A stretch of DNA of 64,000 bases from a bacterium. GTDB lineage: Bacteria > Hydrothermota > Tepidihabitantia > SM23-42 > JAOAFX01. The stretch is taken from NCBI GenBank assembly GCA_036382775.1, contig DASVHD010000012.1, positions 21,458-85,457 on the forward strand, in the 5' to 3' direction. The position numbers were made by a program, and so were the translations under genes. Numbering within the stretch: the stretch's first letter is position 1; each line of letters starts with the position of its first letter. This document shows positions 51,727 through 60,717 of the stretch, one piece after another. The notes beneath the pieces were generated by a model. That model saw nothing but the letters and a program-made list of their open reading frames with translations, made no database searches and was not told the origin of the DNA.

Positions 51727-53406
51727 TTATTTACCGGCCGGGTCAGGCGGCCGCAGCAGGCCGGTCACCTCATAGATCACAACCGAATTCTTTATGTTTT
51801 TCAACTGCACTGCCATCAGTTTTTTTGCCTTTACCTGGTCTTTGACCAGATCATAGGTTTCCTTGCTGATAATGATCTGCCGGGGCTCGGCAATGCTTTC
51901 GAGCCGGGACGCCAGGTTGACGGCCGTGCTGACGACCGTGTATTCCATACGCTTGATGTTCCCGATGTTCCCGGCGATCACCTCGCCCGTATGGATGCCG
52001 ATGCCGATCTCAAAGGCTTCAATGTCCTGGATCTTCAATTTTTCGCGCCACTGGGCTTTCAATCTGGATACGCGCTCCTTCATTGCCAGGGCAGCCCGCA
52101 CGGCCCGTATCGGGTCATCCGGATGCGACACGGGTGCGCCGAAGATCGCCATCACACAGTCGCCGATATATTTGTCGAGCGTGCCCTCTTCCTCGAACAC
52201 GGCCTCAGTCATGCTGCTCAGGAAATCGTTCAGTATCCCGACCGCGACCATCACGTCGATCCGTTCGGTCAATGACGTGTAGCCGCGAATATCGCAGAAC
52301 ATGATCGTCACGACCCGGTGCTCGCCGACCAGCATCATGCCCTTTTCCTCAGCCATGATCTTGTTCATGACCCCGGGCGAAAAGAACCTTTGCAGGCGTT
52401 CCCGGATCCTTTCTTCCTGCCGGATCTTGTCGTAAAGCTGGGCGTTCTCGATCGCGATCGAAGACTGGTTGGCGAATGAGACCATGAACTGAATATCATC
52501 GCTCGTGAACGCGTTCTGACCGGCCGGGTTATCCAGGTACAGCACGCCGAGCCGTTCCTTCTCTTTCGACAAGAGCGGCACGCAGATGACATAGCCGATC
52601 GCGTAGCTGATCACACTTTCCTGACTGCGGAAACGCTCGTCCTTGGTGGCATCCTCGGTGGTGATCACTTCGGTCTTTTCAAACGCCAGCTGGGCGATGG
52701 TCCGGCTGATGCCCGCGGATTTGCCGGCCTCACGATCGGATCCCATGTTCCGCGCCACGCGGACCTGGAGCTGGTTCGTTGGCGGGTCGTACAGCATAAT
52801 GAAACCGCGGCGCGCGTGAATGATCTTGAGCGCCAGGTCCATTAAGAGATTCAGGAGAACGTTTAGATCAAAGACGAAATTGATGATCTTCCCGACCTCG
52901 CACAGGGTCGAGACGACTTCCCGGGATTTTTCAATTTCACCTACTTTTTCCTGGTATTGCCTGAACCCCTGCTTAATGCTGGCAAGCGCGCTGATAATGG
53001 TCTCTTTTTTCTCACCCCTGGTAACCTGGGACACCAGCGCGTTTATCGCCGCCTCGGCATCGAACATGCCGCCGGCTTTCCTCGTGATCACCTTTCTTTC
53101 CGGGATGTAATCGAGCGTTTTTTCGTCCACAAAGGTGATGATGGTATTGCCGATCTGGATCTCGTCGCCGTAACTAAGTTCCAGTTCGGTCACGCGCTCG
53201 CCGTTAACGAACGTGCCGTATCTGCTTTTTCTGTCCCGGATCAGGTACCGCGCGATTTTTTTCTCCACCTCGGCGTGATTGCGGGAAACGAAGACGTCAT
53301 CGATAACGATATCGTTGTCGTCTTTGCGTCCCAGCGTGATCTTATCCTTATCCAGCTTGATGACCTGAGTCTCGTCGTCCGGTTTGTGGATCAGGAACGT
53401 CGCCAT
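51727..53406 (-). CDS. FHA-GAF-class III adenylate/guanylate cyclase
   Basis: 559 residues, cytoplasmic. FHA domain (about 1-95: ITLGRKDDNDIVIDDVFVSRNHAEV, SRYGTFVNGERV), a linker helix, a GAF domain (about 180-330), then a class III cyclase domain: metal Asp in IMFCDIRGYTSLTE, EGTLDKYIGDCVMAIFGAP, and TVVSTAVNLASRLES with the transition-state Asn/Arg. FHA domains bind phosphothreonine, so the Ser/Thr kinase three genes upstream on the same strand is a natural partner. It makes a cyclic nucleotide, probably cAMP. Confidence 0.94.
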   Translation of the reverse strand: MATFLIHKPDDETQVIKLDKDKITLGRKDDNDIVIDDVFVSRNHAEVEKKIARYLIRDRKSRYGTFVNGERVTELELSYGDEIQIGNTIITFVDEKTLDYIPERKVITRKAGGMFDAEAAINALVSQVTRGEKKETIISALASIKQGFRQYQEKVGEIEKSREVVSTLCEVGKIINFVFDLNVLLNLLMDLALKIIHARRGFIMLYDPPTNQLQVRVARNMGSDREAGKSAGISRTIAQLAFEKTEVITTEDATKDERFRSQESVISYAIGYVICVPLLSKEKERLGVLYLDNPAGQNAFTSDDIQFMVSFANQSSIAIENAQLYDKIRQEERIRERLQRFFSPGVMNKIMAEEKGMMLVGEHRVVTIMFCDIRGYTSLTERIDVMVAVGILNDFLSSMTEAVFEEEGTLDKYIGDCVMAIFGAPVSHPDDPIRAVRAALAMKERVSRLKAQWREKLKIQDIEAFEIGIGIHTGEVIAGNIGNIKRMEYTVVSTAVNLASRLESIAEPRQIIISKETYDLVKDQVKAKKLMAVQLKNIKNSVVIYEVTGLLRPPDPAGK

Positions 53407-53448
53407 CGTCTTCGCGTAGTGAGGTGTACTGCCGACCGCTTCTTTTTA

Positions 53449-54372
53449 CTAGTCGAATGTGACGTTGTCAAAATGGACGGTTGATGATGCGTTTGCCCCT
53501 TTGGCGATGTATAGTCCATTCCTTCCTTCGGTAAAAGTGCTGTCGGTTGCTTCTATTTTACTGTCGCCATCCAGATATACATAAAAATTGCTGCCGCATG
53601 CGTCAACATCCAGATTGTACCATTCATCGGTATTGATAGTCATCGATGAAAATCCGATCACTGTCGGTGTCCCGTTTTCCCATTTTTCAAGATGCATTAC
53701 ACCTGCACTCACCGACAGGGAATAGTAGTTCTGAGAATCTACATAGCGGAGTATGAACCCTACGTTCCACAATGTATCGGGACCGATTACTTTGAAATCA
53801 GCGCCAAAGCAGAAGTTTGAGAAATTACCGATCAATGCCGCAAAACCATCGTCCATGGTCGCGCAGCTGTATACGTTTGGCAATGAGGGAGCTGATTGAT
53901 CTTCCACAACACCCCAATCACCGTAGAAAACCTCAAAATTGAACGGTTCGATCGTGCCGATCGATTCATTGTCAAACGTGAACAGCCAATGCATGAATAC
54001 ATCAATAACGGCCGCGGTATCCGCCTTCAGGCTTTCCGGATAACATTCCTGCGGATAATGATATTCCGCTTTGGTGAATATCTTGTAGATACCGGGGTCA
54101 AGTTCCTCAAAAGAATATTTACCGTTGGCATCGGTCGTATCAATGCATACATCGGTCGTGTCGTAATCGGGGATCATGTGCACGATCGCTCCGGGGATAA
54201 TGTCATCAGGACCATATACCGTGCCGCTCAGGTGCGCCTTGAGCTTGTTGTCCGGATCATATTCGTTGTCATGCGGCGGGTTCAAGCAGGCGACCACAGC
54301 GACAAGCAGCAGGGCAATACATAAGAGGCCGCGGGGATAACTAGCTAACAAATCATGAATCAATGCTTTCAT
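53449..54372 (-). CDS. Lipoprotein with carboxypeptidase-regulatory-like and LamG-like domains
   Basis: 307 residues. The signal ends LLLVAVVAC (lipidation near Cys29), then NPPHDNEYDPDN, a typical tether. About residues 48-110 form a CarboxypepD_reg/CNA-B-like fold (LSGTVYGPDDIIPGAIVHMI...YSFEELDPGIYKIFTKAEY). Residues about 140-307 form a concanavalin/LamG-like domain (FNFEVFYGDWGVVED, WYNLDVDACGSNFYVYLDGD, RNGLYIAKG). AAGGAGG precedes the start. It lies in the kinase-cyclase operon and may be a surface binding protein. Confidence 0.8.
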   Translation of the reverse strand: MKALIHDLLASYPRGLLCIALLLVAVVACLNPPHDNEYDPDNKLKAHLSGTVYGPDDIIPGAIVHMIPDYDTTDVCIDTTDANGKYSFEELDPGIYKIFTKAEYHYPQECYPESLKADTAAVIDVFMHWLFTFDNESIGTIEPFNFEVFYGDWGVVEDQSAPSLPNVYSCATMDDGFAALIGNFSNFCFGADFKVIGPDTLWNVGFILRYVDSQNYYSLSVSAGVMHLEKWENGTPTVIGFSSMTINTDEWYNLDVDACGSNFYVYLDGDSKIEATDSTFTEGRNGLYIAKGANASSTVHFDNVTFD

Positions 54373-54387
54373 GGCATCCTCCTTTAC

Positions 54388-55212
54388 CTAAAACCTGCAA
54401 ATGTAACCAAAACCAATGTGTTCGGCGTCGACATCACAGTACATATGGTCTTTCAACAACTCATTCATGGATGACCCGGTCTTTGCCCTGGAAAAAAAGA
54501 TATCGTACGCGTTGTAGAGATACAAGCCCCCCAGGCATAGCCAGGACGTAAAAGCTATGTTATCCCATCGTTTGTAAGCCTTATAAGCATTCTCAATTGC
54601 GTCCGGATCGCCCGGCTCAGCATCAAGATAAGCCTGATGTTTGACCTCCATCACCAGCGAACTGATGATAGAAGAAGACCACAGTACGCCGGTTGTGACC
54701 ATTAACATGGTGCCTTTACCACTTTGGCCCCGGTCCCTCTGCCCCAAGCCCGGCAGGCAGCAGGATCCAACGGTTGAAAAGCAACTGCGCCCTTCTGCGG
54801 GCGCGGCTGTGACCGGCTTGACCGGTGGTTTTACCGGCGGTTTGACCGCGATCTCGGATTTTACCTCTTCAAACACCTTTATGATCTTGGGCGATACGGT
54901 CAGGGGGTCCAGTTCCATTTTGGGATCAAGGGCGAGTGCCTTGCGGAACTGTTCTTTCGCTTTTCCGGTCTCGCCGAACGCCACGTAGCTGAAAGCCAGG
55001 TACTTGTACGCTTCCACCTGATCGATCTGGTTGAGCTGTTTTAAGAAGGTCAGCGCTTTTTCCAATTCGGTTATCGCCTTTTCATAGTCTCCGCCGTTGT
55101 AATAGGTCTTCGCGTATTCAAGTAGCTTTACCAAAGAATCACCCGATACTTGCTGGGCATAGCCGACACCGGCCAGCCCGATGATCAATATGATCGCAGT
55201 TTTTTTTATCAT
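54388..55212 (-). CDS. TPR protein with DUF5683-like membrane segment
   Basis: 274 residues. Signal peptide MIKKTAIILIIGLAGVGYA, two or three TPR units (about 25-100: LLEYAKTYYNGGDYEKAITELEKAL, GKAKEQFRKALALDPKMELD), a PPVKPPVKPV linker, and a C-terminal region CFSTVGSCCLPGLGQRDRGQSGKGTMLM with two hydrophobic helices, as in DUF5683 proteins. TAGGAGG lies before the start. It sits 20 bp after the kinase gene and is probably its co-translated partner at the membrane. Confidence 0.82.
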   Translation of the reverse strand: MIKKTAIILIIGLAGVGYAQQVSGDSLVKLLEYAKTYYNGGDYEKAITELEKALTFLKQLNQIDQVEAYKYLAFSYVAFGETGKAKEQFRKALALDPKMELDPLTVSPKIIKVFEEVKSEIAVKPPVKPPVKPVTAAPAEGRSCFSTVGSCCLPGLGQRDRGQSGKGTMLMVTTGVLWSSSIISSLVMEVKHQAYLDAEPGDPDAIENAYKAYKRWDNIAFTSWLCLGGLYLYNAYDIFFSRAKTGSSMNELLKDHMYCDVDAEHIGFGYICRF

Positions 55213-55232
55213 CCTACCTCCTATTTTTACCT

Positions 55233-57359
55233 TTATTTTGACACCAATTCCACTGACTTTTTCAGCATTTTGTTAGGTGGGATCTCGATCGTCTCTTCAT
55301 AAACCCTATAATTAGGATTGACCAGCTTCAGAACATGCTTCCCGGTTGAAAGTTTGATCGGCTCGGCAATGGGAGTCGTCTCAATGAACTTCCCGTCGAT
55401 GTAGACATCGGCCCAGGGCTTGACCGTCAGCTTGAGCATTCCTTCGATATTTTCAAGTTTCACGTCGATCGTAACGGTCTGCCCCGGTTTGAAATCATAA
55501 CTTTTTTGCCATACCTTGAGATTCGGGTTTTCAAGTTTGACCACATGCTGTCCTGAATTAACTTTAAGCGTGCCGGCAATGGGGGTTGTCTCAATGAACT
55601 TCTCGTCGATGTACACGTTTGCCCAGGGCACCACTGTCACCTTAAGATACGATGTGCCGGTTACCGGCTTAGTGACCACGGCCATGGTGACATTCAGACG
55701 CAGCGGCTTTAAGGCACTGACCGTCCGTTCGATCTCGGTCAATTCATATCCGGGTTTACTGAATTTAAACCGGTGGATGCCGAGACTGACGCTTTCCAGC
55801 GTGCACGGTGTCTTGGGGTCAAGCAGGATATTATCCAGATATACCGCGGCTCCGGTCGGGATCGACTGGATCACGACCTTGCCGAATTCTTTGCTTTTGA
55901 CGGTCGCTTCCAGCACGAGCGCGGGATTAAGAACAAATGTATCGCCACCCTGTATTTCAAATGCCTGTGATACTGGTTTAAAACCAGCCTTTTTCAGTTC
56001 TAGCGCGTGCTGTCCTTTAGATACGCTGTCAAGAAGGGTCGGTGTTACCGCGCCACTGCTTTTCCCGTCGATGAATATATCGGCACTATCAGGCGTTGAG
56101 TTGACCCGTGCAAAACCGTAGAGCGGAACGGGAATGACTGGAGTTTTCCCCGGCTTCAGACCGAACACGACAAAAAGCACGATAGCCGCCACCGCGCCCC
56201 CGCCGATGATCAGGACCGGCAATGGTTTTATCCTCGCACCGCGTACCGGCTCTGTCTTTGCCTTGACCTTCGACTTTACCTTGGCTGCTACCGCCTTAAC
56301 ATCCTTTCGTTTCTTTTTCTCCTTCAGCTCAGCCACGTACTTTAACGCCTGGGCGTCCTGCGCGTCAAGATGCAGTATCTTCTCGAACTCAGCCAGGGCA
56401 TCATTGAGCCGGTCTTCGCCCAAGGTCATGAAATAAAGCCCCCGCTCAAAATGCTTTTCCTTGCGTTTTTTCAGCAGGGCCTGGAACTGTTCGACCGGCT
56501 GTTTGATGAAATGACCAATGTCTTTTCGTAAAACCTCGGTTTTGGACGCGCGCATTATGGCGTTGATGCTGCTGCCGAAATCGGCGATGCTCTGCTGCCG
56601 CTGATCCGGGTCCTTGACCAGCAGGTGCTCGATGATCGCGCTGATCTCCCTGGTCAGCAGAGGGTTCGCTTCCACCGGCTTGGGCGGGACCACGGTCATG
56701 ATCTCGTGAATGATCGATGAATAGTTCTCGCCCCGGAAGGGCTTGATGCCGGTGATCATTTCGTAAAAGACCACGCCCAGCGAGAAGATATCGGAGCGGT
56801 GATCGACCTTTTTGCCCCCGGCCTGCTCCGGCGACATGTAGGCAGGCGTCCCCACGATCGCGCCGGTCACCGTGACCGAGGTGAGATCCTGAGCCTGGGC
56901 TAGGCCGAAATCGGCGATCTTCACGACGCCGTCATAACCGATAATGATATTGGCGGGCTTGATGTCACGGTGCACGACCCCTTTTTCATGGGCGTGCGCC
57001 AATCCCTGGCTGATGTCATACGCGATCTTGAGCGCGATGTCCTGGGGAATGAATTTTACGGAATTGATCAGGTCTTTGAGGCTTTTGCCATCGACATATT
57101 CCATGGCGATGAAATACATGTCGTCGGACTTTCCGTAGTCGATAATATTGACGATGTTCTCATGCTTGAGATTAGCCGCGGCCTTGGCCTCTCTTTCGAA
57201 CCGAGTGATAAAATCTTTGTCCTGGGCGAGATGGCCGTGCAGGATCTTGATCGCCACGATCCGGTCCAATGACACCTGGACCGCCTTGTAGATCGCGGCC
57301 ATGCCACCGGTCGCAATGAGTTCTTTTATCTCGAAATTACGTATCGTTCGGTTTATCAT
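55233..57359 (-). CDS. Serine/threonine protein kinase with PEGA repeats
   Basis: 708 residues. A Hanks-type kinase domain (1-270): TGGMAAIYKA glycine loop, Lys38, HRDIKPAN (130-137), DFG (150-152), TPAYMSPEQ. After a linker and TPR-like unit, one helix (VLIIGGGAVAAIVLFVVFGL) spans the membrane, and the outside part carries four PEGA-type repeats (ADIFIDGKSSGAVTPTLLDS, AAVYLDNILLDPKTPCTLES, ANVYIDEKFIETTPIAGTLK, ADVYIDGKFIETTPIAEPIK). The last two repeats are near-duplicates. It probably senses envelope state and phosphorylates the FHA-cyclase encoded downstream. Confidence 0.94.
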   Translation of the reverse strand: MINRTIRNFEIKELIATGGMAAIYKAVQVSLDRIVAIKILHGHLAQDKDFITRFEREAKAAANLKHENIVNIIDYGKSDDMYFIAMEYVDGKSLKDLINSVKFIPQDIALKIAYDISQGLAHAHEKGVVHRDIKPANIIIGYDGVVKIADFGLAQAQDLTSVTVTGAIVGTPAYMSPEQAGGKKVDHRSDIFSLGVVFYEMITGIKPFRGENYSSIIHEIMTVVPPKPVEANPLLTREISAIIEHLLVKDPDQRQQSIADFGSSINAIMRASKTEVLRKDIGHFIKQPVEQFQALLKKRKEKHFERGLYFMTLGEDRLNDALAEFEKILHLDAQDAQALKYVAELKEKKKRKDVKAVAAKVKSKVKAKTEPVRGARIKPLPVLIIGGGAVAAIVLFVVFGLKPGKTPVIPVPLYGFARVNSTPDSADIFIDGKSSGAVTPTLLDSVSKGQHALELKKAGFKPVSQAFEIQGGDTFVLNPALVLEATVKSKEFGKVVIQSIPTGAAVYLDNILLDPKTPCTLESVSLGIHRFKFSKPGYELTEIERTVSALKPLRLNVTMAVVTKPVTGTSYLKVTVVPWANVYIDEKFIETTPIAGTLKVNSGQHVVKLENPNLKVWQKSYDFKPGQTVTIDVKLENIEGMLKLTVKPWADVYIDGKFIETTPIAEPIKLSTGKHVLKLVNPNYRVYEETIEIPPNKMLKKSVELVSK

Positions 57360-57387
57360 AAATTTTTATTATAATTATAGCAAAACT

Positions 57388-57415
57388 ATTATAATTAAAT
57401 ATATTATATAGTCAA
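57388..57415 (-). promoter_or_regulatory. Sigma-70 promoter of the kinase operon
   Basis: Minus strand: -35 TTGACT (57410-57415), 16-bp spacer, -10 TATAAT (57388-57393). A further TATAAT (57368-57373) lies closer to the gene. The leader of about 20 nt is AT-rich and lacks a clear Shine-Dalgarno. Confidence 0.7.
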
Positions 57416-57439
57416 GATAACTAAGGATTTCAGGGTATC

Positions 57440-57468
57440 TTGACAAGAGACAAAAATCTGATTAAAAT
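57440..57468 (+). promoter_or_regulatory. Sigma-70 promoter of lemA
   Basis: -35 TTGACA (57440-57445), 17-bp spacer, -10 TAAAAT (57463-57468); GGAGG follows before the ATG at 57488. It rules out the in-frame TTG at 57440, which is part of the -35. Confidence 0.75.
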
Positions 57469-57487
57469 ATCACGAAATGGAGGCAAA

Positions 57488-58030
57488 ATGATCATTATTC
57501 TTATCATTATCATTGTGCTCGTGATCATTGCCATCGCCATGTACAATGGCCTCGTCGTCAAGAGAACGAGAGTTGAAAATGGCTGGGCACAGATCGACGT
57601 ACAGTTGAAGCGCCGCTATGACCTGATCCCGAACTTGGTGGAGACCGTTAAGGGTTACGCCGCGCACGAAAAAGAAGTACTGGAAAAAGTAGCCGAATTA
57701 CGCTCGCGGGCAATGGGCGCCACCAATCCCAAGGAATCTGCCGACGCTAACAACATGCTGACCTCGACCCTTAAAACCCTGTTCGCCGTCGCTGAAAACT
57801 ATCCCCAACTCAAGGCCAATGAAAACTTCATGCGGTTGCAGGAAGAACTGTCCGCTACCGAGAATAAGATCGCCTTCGCACGGCAGTTCTACAATGACGT
57901 GGTCATGGATTACAACGCCACTATCCAGAAATTCCCGCAGACCGTCATTGCCTCGATCTTCGGCTTCACTGCAAAAATATTCTTTGAAGCTCCGGCTGGA
58001 GAAAAAGAAGCGCCTAAAGTCAAGTTCTAG
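57488..58030 (+). CDS. lemA: LemA family protein
   Basis: 180 residues from the ATG at 57488 (GGAGG just upstream). One N-terminal helix (MIIILIIIIVLVIIAIAMYNGLV), then the LemA helical bundle (RVENGWAQIDVQLKRRYDLIPNLVETVKGYAAHEKEVLEKVAELRS, NENFMRLQEELSATENKIAFARQFYNDVVMDYN). Function of the family is uncertain; it is often next to an M48/HtpX protease gene, as here. Confidence 0.95.
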   Translation: MIIILIIIIVLVIIAIAMYNGLVVKRTRVENGWAQIDVQLKRRYDLIPNLVETVKGYAAHEKEVLEKVAELRSRAMGATNPKESADANNMLTSTLKTLFAVAENYPQLKANENFMRLQEELSATENKIAFARQFYNDVVMDYNATIQKFPQTVIASIFGFTAKIFFEAPAGEKEAPKVKF

Positions 58031-58051
58031 CCGCCGCCCGGACTGCATAAA

Positions 58052-58966
58052 ATGCCTGAAAATCTATACCGCCTGATCGGCGCGAACAAACGCAAGACCT
58101 ACATATTCATTTTTATCACGAGCTTATTCCTGGGCGCGCTTGGTTCCGCTATCATCTATCTCATGCATTGGGGGATCTCGGCGTACGTGTTATTTGGCAT
58201 CTTCATCATTGTCTACAATATCGTGCTCTATTACAACTCGGACAAGCTCGCGCTTACTTCTACCGGCTGCGTACCCGCTGATCCCGAAGAGTTCAAACAG
58301 CTTCACAATGTCGTGGAGGAAGTATCCATCGCCGCGGGCGTGCCGAAACCCAAGGTTTACATCATGCCCACGCCCGGCCCCAATGCGTTCGCCACGGGCC
58401 GGAACCCGCAGCATGCGGCAATGGCGGTCACGACCGGTTTGCTGGAGATCATGAACCGCGAGGAACTGCAGGGTGTCGTCGCCCATGAAATGGCTCATAT
58501 CAGGAACTATGATATCCTCCTGATGACCGTGGTGTCCGCGATCGGCGGGCTCATAATTCTCCTGCGGGATTTCTTCCTGCGCTCTATGTTCTGGGGCGGT
58601 GGTGGTCGGAAGCGCGACGACCGCCGCGGCGGCGGTCAGCTGGGACTGATACTGCTGGTCGTCGGCCTGGTCCTGGCGATCATCGCACCGATCTTTGTCG
58701 CCCTGATCAGGGCCGCCATATCGCGGCAGCGCGAATACCTTGCCGATGCTTCGGGCGCCTACATAACCAGGTATCCCCAGGGGCTCTCCCAGGCCCTGAA
58801 CAAACTCAAAAACTCCTATGAACCAATGGCAAAGGCATCTCATTCCAACGCGCACCTGTTCATTGCCAGCCCTTTTGGCAAGGACCGGTTTGACGTAAGC
58901 AGCCTGCTGGCAACGCATCCTCCGCTCGAGAAGAGGATCAGCCGGCTGAACAGCCTGGTAGTATGA
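58052..58966 (+). CDS. M48-family (HtpX-like) membrane metalloprotease
   Basis: 304 residues. Two N-terminal helices (about 16-60), the zinc motif HEMAH in GVVAHEMAHIRNYD, two more helices, then QREYLADASGAYITRYP supplying the third zinc ligand (Glu), and THPPLEKRISRL near the end. HtpX-type proteases degrade damaged membrane proteins. The gene lies 21 bp after lemA, a frequent pairing. Confidence 0.94.
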   Translation: MPENLYRLIGANKRKTYIFIFITSLFLGALGSAIIYLMHWGISAYVLFGIFIIVYNIVLYYNSDKLALTSTGCVPADPEEFKQLHNVVEEVSIAAGVPKPKVYIMPTPGPNAFATGRNPQHAAMAVTTGLLEIMNREELQGVVAHEMAHIRNYDILLMTVVSAIGGLIILLRDFFLRSMFWGGGGRKRDDRRGGGQLGLILLVVGLVLAIIAPIFVALIRAAISRQREYLADASGAYITRYPQGLSQALNKLKNSYEPMAKASHSNAHLFIASPFGKDRFDVSSLLATHPPLEKRISRLNSLVV

Positions 58967-58992
58967 AATAGTCCAGTCTGTCAATACAAAAT

Positions 58993-59670
58993 ATGATCAC
59001 GGTCCTGTTCCTTATCAGCTTTCAACTCGGGGAACGGCTTGAATACACGGCAAAGTACGGTGTCCTGAGCATTGGCACGATGGTCCTGGAGGTCAGCGAC
59101 ACCATGACCTGCGGCAACCAACCATGCTACCACATCGTCTCCCGGCTCACTTCGTCATCGAAGTTGGGGTTCATCTTTACCCTGAATGACACAATCCAGG
59201 TCTGCACGACGCTTGATTCCCTGCTGCCCGTATGGTATGAGGAGAGACTTCATGAAGGCAAGTACCACAACCAGGAGGCTCTGTTTTTCGACCAGCAAAA
59301 CCACAGTGTGACGTACGACGATACCCTGAACTTAGAGACAATGGAAAATACCCGCGACCTGCTGAGTTTTTGGTACTATCTCAGAACTGTACCCCTGCAA
59401 GAAGGGGATACGATCATTGTCAATGTCCATAAATCAAAGCAGACATCGGCCATTGAATGCCTTGTGCTTGCACCGGAAAAGATCAAGACCGGCCTCGGTT
59501 CGTTCAGCGCGATCCGTGTAGCGCCCCAGACCCAGGGTAAGGGTATTTTCGGGAAAAAAGGCAGCATGGAGATTTGGTACGCGAATGACAGCTCGCGGTA
59601 TCCGGTTCAGATAAAAACACGGTTCAAGTATGGCAGTATTATCTTCAAGCTTAAGAATGTCGAGCCATAA
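58993..59670 (+). CDS. DUF3108 family protein
   Basis: 225 residues, secreted or periplasmic, with a minimal N-terminal hydrophobic stretch (MITVLFLISFQ). DUF3108 pattern: GERLEYTAKYGVLSIGTMVLEVSD, ARNLLSFWYYLRT-like segment (NTRDLLSFWYYLRTVPL), and GSMEIWYANDSSRYPVQIKTRFKYGSIIFKL at the end. Function unknown; presumed envelope protein. It overlaps the next gene by 14 bp at the chosen start. Confidence 0.88.
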   Translation: MITVLFLISFQLGERLEYTAKYGVLSIGTMVLEVSDTMTCGNQPCYHIVSRLTSSSKLGFIFTLNDTIQVCTTLDSLLPVWYEERLHEGKYHNQEALFFDQQNHSVTYDDTLNLETMENTRDLLSFWYYLRTVPLQEGDTIIVNVHKSKQTSAIECLVLAPEKIKTGLGSFSAIRVAPQTQGKGIFGKKGSMEIWYANDSSRYPVQIKTRFKYGSIIFKLKNVEP

Positions 59671-60706
59671 CTTGAAAAGGTTCGCGATCATACTCGCCGG
59701 CGGTCAGGGCGAACGGTTCTGGCCCATGAGCCGGCCTGATATGCCCAAGCAATTCCTTACCATCTTCAACAACAAACCATTGATACAACAGACTCTGGAG
59801 CGCTTGAACCGCTTTTTCAAGAAAGAAGAAAGGATCCTGATCATTCCCCGGCAGCTCAAGACCATTACCCGTCGGTTCGCGAAACGATCAACGATCTTCA
59901 TAGAACCGATGCGCCGGAACACCGCGCCGGCGATCTGTCTGACCGCCATGACCCTGGAACGCAAATACGGCGACGGCATCATGCACGTAATGCCAGCCGA
60001 CCACATGATCTGTCCCACAAGTTTGTTCCTCAAAGCGCTTGCATGCGGCGAGGACCATGCGGTCAGGGGACGGCTGATCACATACGGTATCAAACCGACT
60101 CGGCCGGAAACCGGCTACGGATATATTAAGGTCGGCGATCGTGTCGATAAGAACAGGTCCCGTTCAAATGCCGTTGCGGTCTTTGCCAGCGAGGGGTTCA
60201 TGGAAAAACCAACCCTGAGCCGGGCGCGCCAATACCTGAATGCCGGTAAATACCTGTGGAACGCCGGCATTTTTACATTTCGCATCAGCACCGTGCTGAG
60301 TGAGATCAAACAATACATCCCTGAGGTCTTTGAGGGCGTCAGTGCGTACCTGGCGACCAAAAATATAAGATATTTTGCCCGGATCCCTGATGTCTCGATC
60401 GATTACGGGATCATGGAAAAAAGCTCAAAGATCAACGTGGTCTTAGGCAAATTCATCTGGGATGATGTCGGCTCATGGTCTGCGCTGGGCAGATATTTCA
60501 AAAAAGACGCCCGCCATAACATCTGTATCGGCGATGCGATGGGTCTTGAAATGAAAGACACTTATATATATACTTATGGAGCACCAGTCAGGGTATATGG
60601 TGTCAATGGTCTGATTATAGTGGCGAGCCCTTATGGTACCCTGGTCTGCAAAAAAGAAAGGGCCGCCGATCTAAAAAAATTGTTGAAATTAAAAAACCGC
60701 AAATAA
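59657..60706 (+). CDS. Mannose-1-phosphate guanylyltransferase
   Basis: Makes GDP-mannose from GTP and mannose-1-phosphate. 349 residues from the ATG at 59657; an in-frame ATG at 59630 is also possible. The nucleotide-binding signature is IILAGGQGERFWPMSRPDMPKQFL, followed by IEPMRRNTAPAICL, HVMPADHMI, RPETGYGYIKVG, FMEKPTLSRARQYL, LWNAGIFTFR, DYGIMEKSS and WDDVGSWSAL. A single-domain enzyme without the phosphomannose isomerase half. Supplies GDP-sugars for surface glycans. Confidence 0.93.
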   Translation: MSSHNLKRFAIILAGGQGERFWPMSRPDMPKQFLTIFNNKPLIQQTLERLNRFFKKEERILIIPRQLKTITRRFAKRSTIFIEPMRRNTAPAICLTAMTLERKYGDGIMHVMPADHMICPTSLFLKALACGEDHAVRGRLITYGIKPTRPETGYGYIKVGDRVDKNRSRSNAVAVFASEGFMEKPTLSRARQYLNAGKYLWNAGIFTFRISTVLSEIKQYIPEVFEGVSAYLATKNIRYFARIPDVSIDYGIMEKSSKINVVLGKFIWDDVGSWSALGRYFKKDARHNICIGDAMGLEMKDTYIYTYGAPVRVYGVNGLIIVASPYGTLVCKKERAADLKKLLKLKNRK

Positions 60707-60717
60707 AGGAGGCTGAG

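Noticed and set aside
55370..56130. PEGA repeats read as a CRISPR-like or tandem DNA array
   Set aside because: The repeats are protein-level domains of about 70 residues within one kinase gene; no short spaced identical repeats exist anywhere in the window.
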